A stretch of 14,616 nt of DNA, taken from positions 1 to 14,616 of the forward strand of contig CAYVOX010000078.1 of assembly GCA_964453035.1 (NCBI GenBank), read 5' to 3'. A model generated the notes under the pieces. The model worked only from the letters and a program-made list of their open reading frames with translations, was not told the DNA's origin and did not search any database. Below, piece by piece: positions 13,801-14,616 of the stretch. Origin of the DNA: CAYVOX01 sp964453035. Its GTDB lineage: Bacteria; Chloroflexota; Anaerolineae; Anaerolineales; Anaerolineaceae. A program made the position numbers and the translations under genes. Numbering within the stretch: the first letter of the stretch is position 1; the number at the start of each line of letters is the position of its first letter.

Positions 13801-14616
13801 AGCAACAACGACCTGAACGGTAATCTTGCGGGGTATGCAGGTATCTCGGTGTTTGGCAGCATCACCACAAGCAACATCACCCTGACGGCGCGCAATAACT
13901 ATGTGCGCAACTGGCAGCAGGGCATCGTCTCCAGATGCGAGAATGATTGCACCGTCAGCGGTTACCCGAGCGTTGTGGCAGAAAAGAACAGCATCACCGG
14001 CAGCAGCACTTACGCGCTGGCAGTCTATACCGCACCGGTGGTGGATGGGCGGTTAAACTGGTGGGGCAGCCAGACCGGCCCCGCGCACCTTTCCAACGCG
14101 GGCGGGGTGGGTGGCACCATCACCGATGGGGTGACGTACAGCCCGTGGCTGTGCTCGAGCACGGATACGGCTCCGGCGACGGGCTTCCAGCCTGACCTCA
14201 CCGTGAAGTGCGGCCTGCCGGCTAAATTGGTTTTCAGCACGCAGCCGGGCGGGGCGCTGGTGAACCAGGCGCTGAGCCCGCAGCCGGTGATCGCCGCGCA
14301 GGATGTTGACGGCAACCCGGCCATCAACTTCAGCGGCAACGTGACCATGGCTATCGGGATCAACCCGAACACGGGCACGCTGGCGGGCGGAACGGTGAAG
14401 GCGGCGGTTGGCGGCATTGCCACATTTACGGATCTTGCGATTGACCGGGCGGGGATCGGGTATGCGCTGGCAGCCTCAGCCACCGGCCTGACCGCCACGG
14501 GGAACAGCACCCTGTTCACCATCAACAACCCGGTGCCGGTGTTGTCTTCGCTCAGTCCAAGCTGGGCACGCCGCGGCAGTGAATTTGCGGTGGTGACGCT
14601 GAACGGAACCGGATTT
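10897..14616 (+). CDS. Large secreted two-module right-handed beta-helix protein (3' end beyond window)
   Basis: An uninterrupted frame of 1240 codons with no stop before the window ends. AGGAG lies eight bases before the ATG. Residues 1 to about 33 form a Sec signal peptide (basic start, then a LACLAALLALSVGTVFA core). Residues about 38-230 form a beta-rich domain of unknown fold. Two similar modules follow. Each opens with a W/D-rich stretch, DAFxTxQxAxxxV, a GTY turn and KSLSLxGE (about 237-300 and 665-735), continues with many ITGNTI-like parallel beta-helix coils, and closes with N535-N-W-W-G...GP or N1054-W-W-G...GP plus PWL. From about 1110 come Ig-like repeats (KLVFSTQPGG...) and from 1212 the start of an IPT/TIG domain. 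Surface attachment or carbohydrate contact is plausible; no enzymatic residues can be named. Confidence 0.85.
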   Translation, partial: MNFKLRKTRTFIFSLACLAALLALSVGTVFALATAVVVDPTHMNGWSFAVEGAATVKGNLIPGPGTAPLGLGSAHLAVTDATGAGAVALKSAQFKGTLLNQIASITYSTYVTSAAVVAPMFQMEVDFNGTDTGRLIFEPPAASILPAQWQQWTPLFFNWYGDTTPDGTCLQAAPCTWGTILGKWPTAKIVESDGEVLFKAGGALIWGNFDGNVDNFAFTTVDLTTTAFDFEPPADAYVDDDWAAVPPGTDPNADEDVLPNVMGLDAFTAIQEAIDVVQIGGNVYVAAGTYANSGQIIVHKTLSLVGENRDTTILNPLTDAIGGGDAGAWIVVNESATFNLSGVTLDGSGRQLVSGLRFNGGGVVDDVIIQHIKADGYMGFAIVEGYTNTAPRTLTVSNSTITDFGRVGIQADEGLGGSTTTITNNIITGKGTGDHLDYGVTVEGGAEAIITGNTITNCRGVASVDGSTSGAIMATTYFAEGTTATITGNTLMDNSYGILVGYDELDKSSVTASFNRIVKNDFGLASSAPVVKAENNWWGCNEGPAGDDCDPLEEKEDADADPWLVMAISELPSPLIPGTNFTFTADLTKNSNGADTSTLGYLPDGTTVAFTPIERVNPDEAGLASGTASTTASLPVTQVSFNLCARLDAEQLCRSVVITQPVITWADDAWVGMPVGTVVNWGSGDHIIGYDAFATVQGAVTAVAVDGDVIVRPGTYLEQVSVTKSLSLSGEAGELLNTLLKPPAVNPVSEILLLSGTGVKVEITGLTISGPGAGTSGSLGSGIFVRDGADANIHHNRIVEIRDSTLSSAQTGIAIQVGSQTLATTGSATIDQNTISGYQKTGIAVSQSGSTATITANTITGAGPISVIAQRGILVSYGATANITGNAVNAHAYLGAGSTAIGILIYGANANTSANTLSENFYGIYHMGGSGTHDSNVLNTTAAGVGASLYYGISISNALAAAPMTVTVSNNDLNGNLAGYAGISVFGSITTSNITLTARNNYVRNWQQGIVSRCENDCTVSGYPSVVAEKNSITGSSTYALAVYTAPVVDGRLNWWGSQTGPAHLSNAGGVGGTITDGVTYSPWLCSSTDTAPATGFQPDLTVKCGLPAKLVFSTQPGGALVNQALSPQPVIAAQDVDGNPAINFSGNVTMAIGINPNTGTLAGGTVKAAVGGIATFTDLAIDRAGIGYALAASATGLTATGNSTLFTINNPVPVLSSLSPSWARRGSEFAVVTLNGTGF

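Noticed and set aside
1..14616. CRISPR array, insertion sequence, integrase or toxin-antitoxin pair
   Set aside because: No regularly spaced repeats, no transposase or recombinase frame and no matching small gene pair was found on either strand.

Overview
This is chromosomal DNA of a free-living bacterium with fairly high GC. No rRNA, tRNA, transposase, phage gene or CRISPR array is visible. Three things together suggest a Chloroflexota (Anaerolineae-like) genome: an archaeal-type HMG-CoA synthase / thiolase-like / DUF35 gene set, a very large secreted right-handed beta-helix protein with NosD-like coils and NWWG...GP motifs, and intergenic hairpins built on ACCT...AGGTTT / AAACCT...AGGT. The taxonomic call is inference.

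Layout. (1) 1-1841, minus strand: the 5' part of an ArfB-type ribosome-rescue hydrolase, a 2H phosphoesterase of the 2'-5' RNA ligase type, and a P-loop kinase-like protein with an extra C-terminal beta domain. (2) 2116-2637, plus strand: a PPOX/FMN split-barrel protein, preceded by a 20-bp perfect palindrome. (3) 2688-4517, minus strand: a GNAT acetyltransferase, a DUF2200 protein, an NTF2/SnoaL-like protein and a Rieske ferredoxin. (4) 4518-6010: a duplicated junction. Two copies of 'DUF35 gene 3' end + hairpin terminator + TATAAT' flank an AT-richer tandem-GNAT gene. They share an exact 66-bp core, and one copy is attached to a short DUF35 remnant. (5) 5983-9790, minus strand: nitroreductase, PilZ protein, HMG-CoA synthase, thiolase-like protein and DUF35 protein in that order of transcription, closed by a strong intrinsic terminator. 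(6) 9932-10369, plus strand: a META/HslJ-like lipoprotein and a strong terminator. (7) 10435-10896: about 460 bp of repeat hairpins, a consensus sigma-70 promoter and a long leader. (8) 10897 to the window end: an open-ended frame of at least 1240 residues encoding the secreted beta-helix protein.

How the parts work together. HMG-CoA synthase, thiolase and DUF35 proteins form a channelling complex in archaea that makes HMG-CoA for the mevalonate pathway, and the gene set here has the same make-up. The HMG-CoA synthase keeps its Glu/Cys/His catalytic residues. The thiolase-like partner has Gly where the nucleophilic Cys is expected, Cys where the usual HDxF His is expected, and a changed C-terminal loop. 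It is therefore either a non-catalytic partner or an enzyme with altered chemistry. This and the duplicated terminator/promoter junction around the GNAT gene are the two most interesting points. No complete new defence or mobile system is evident.
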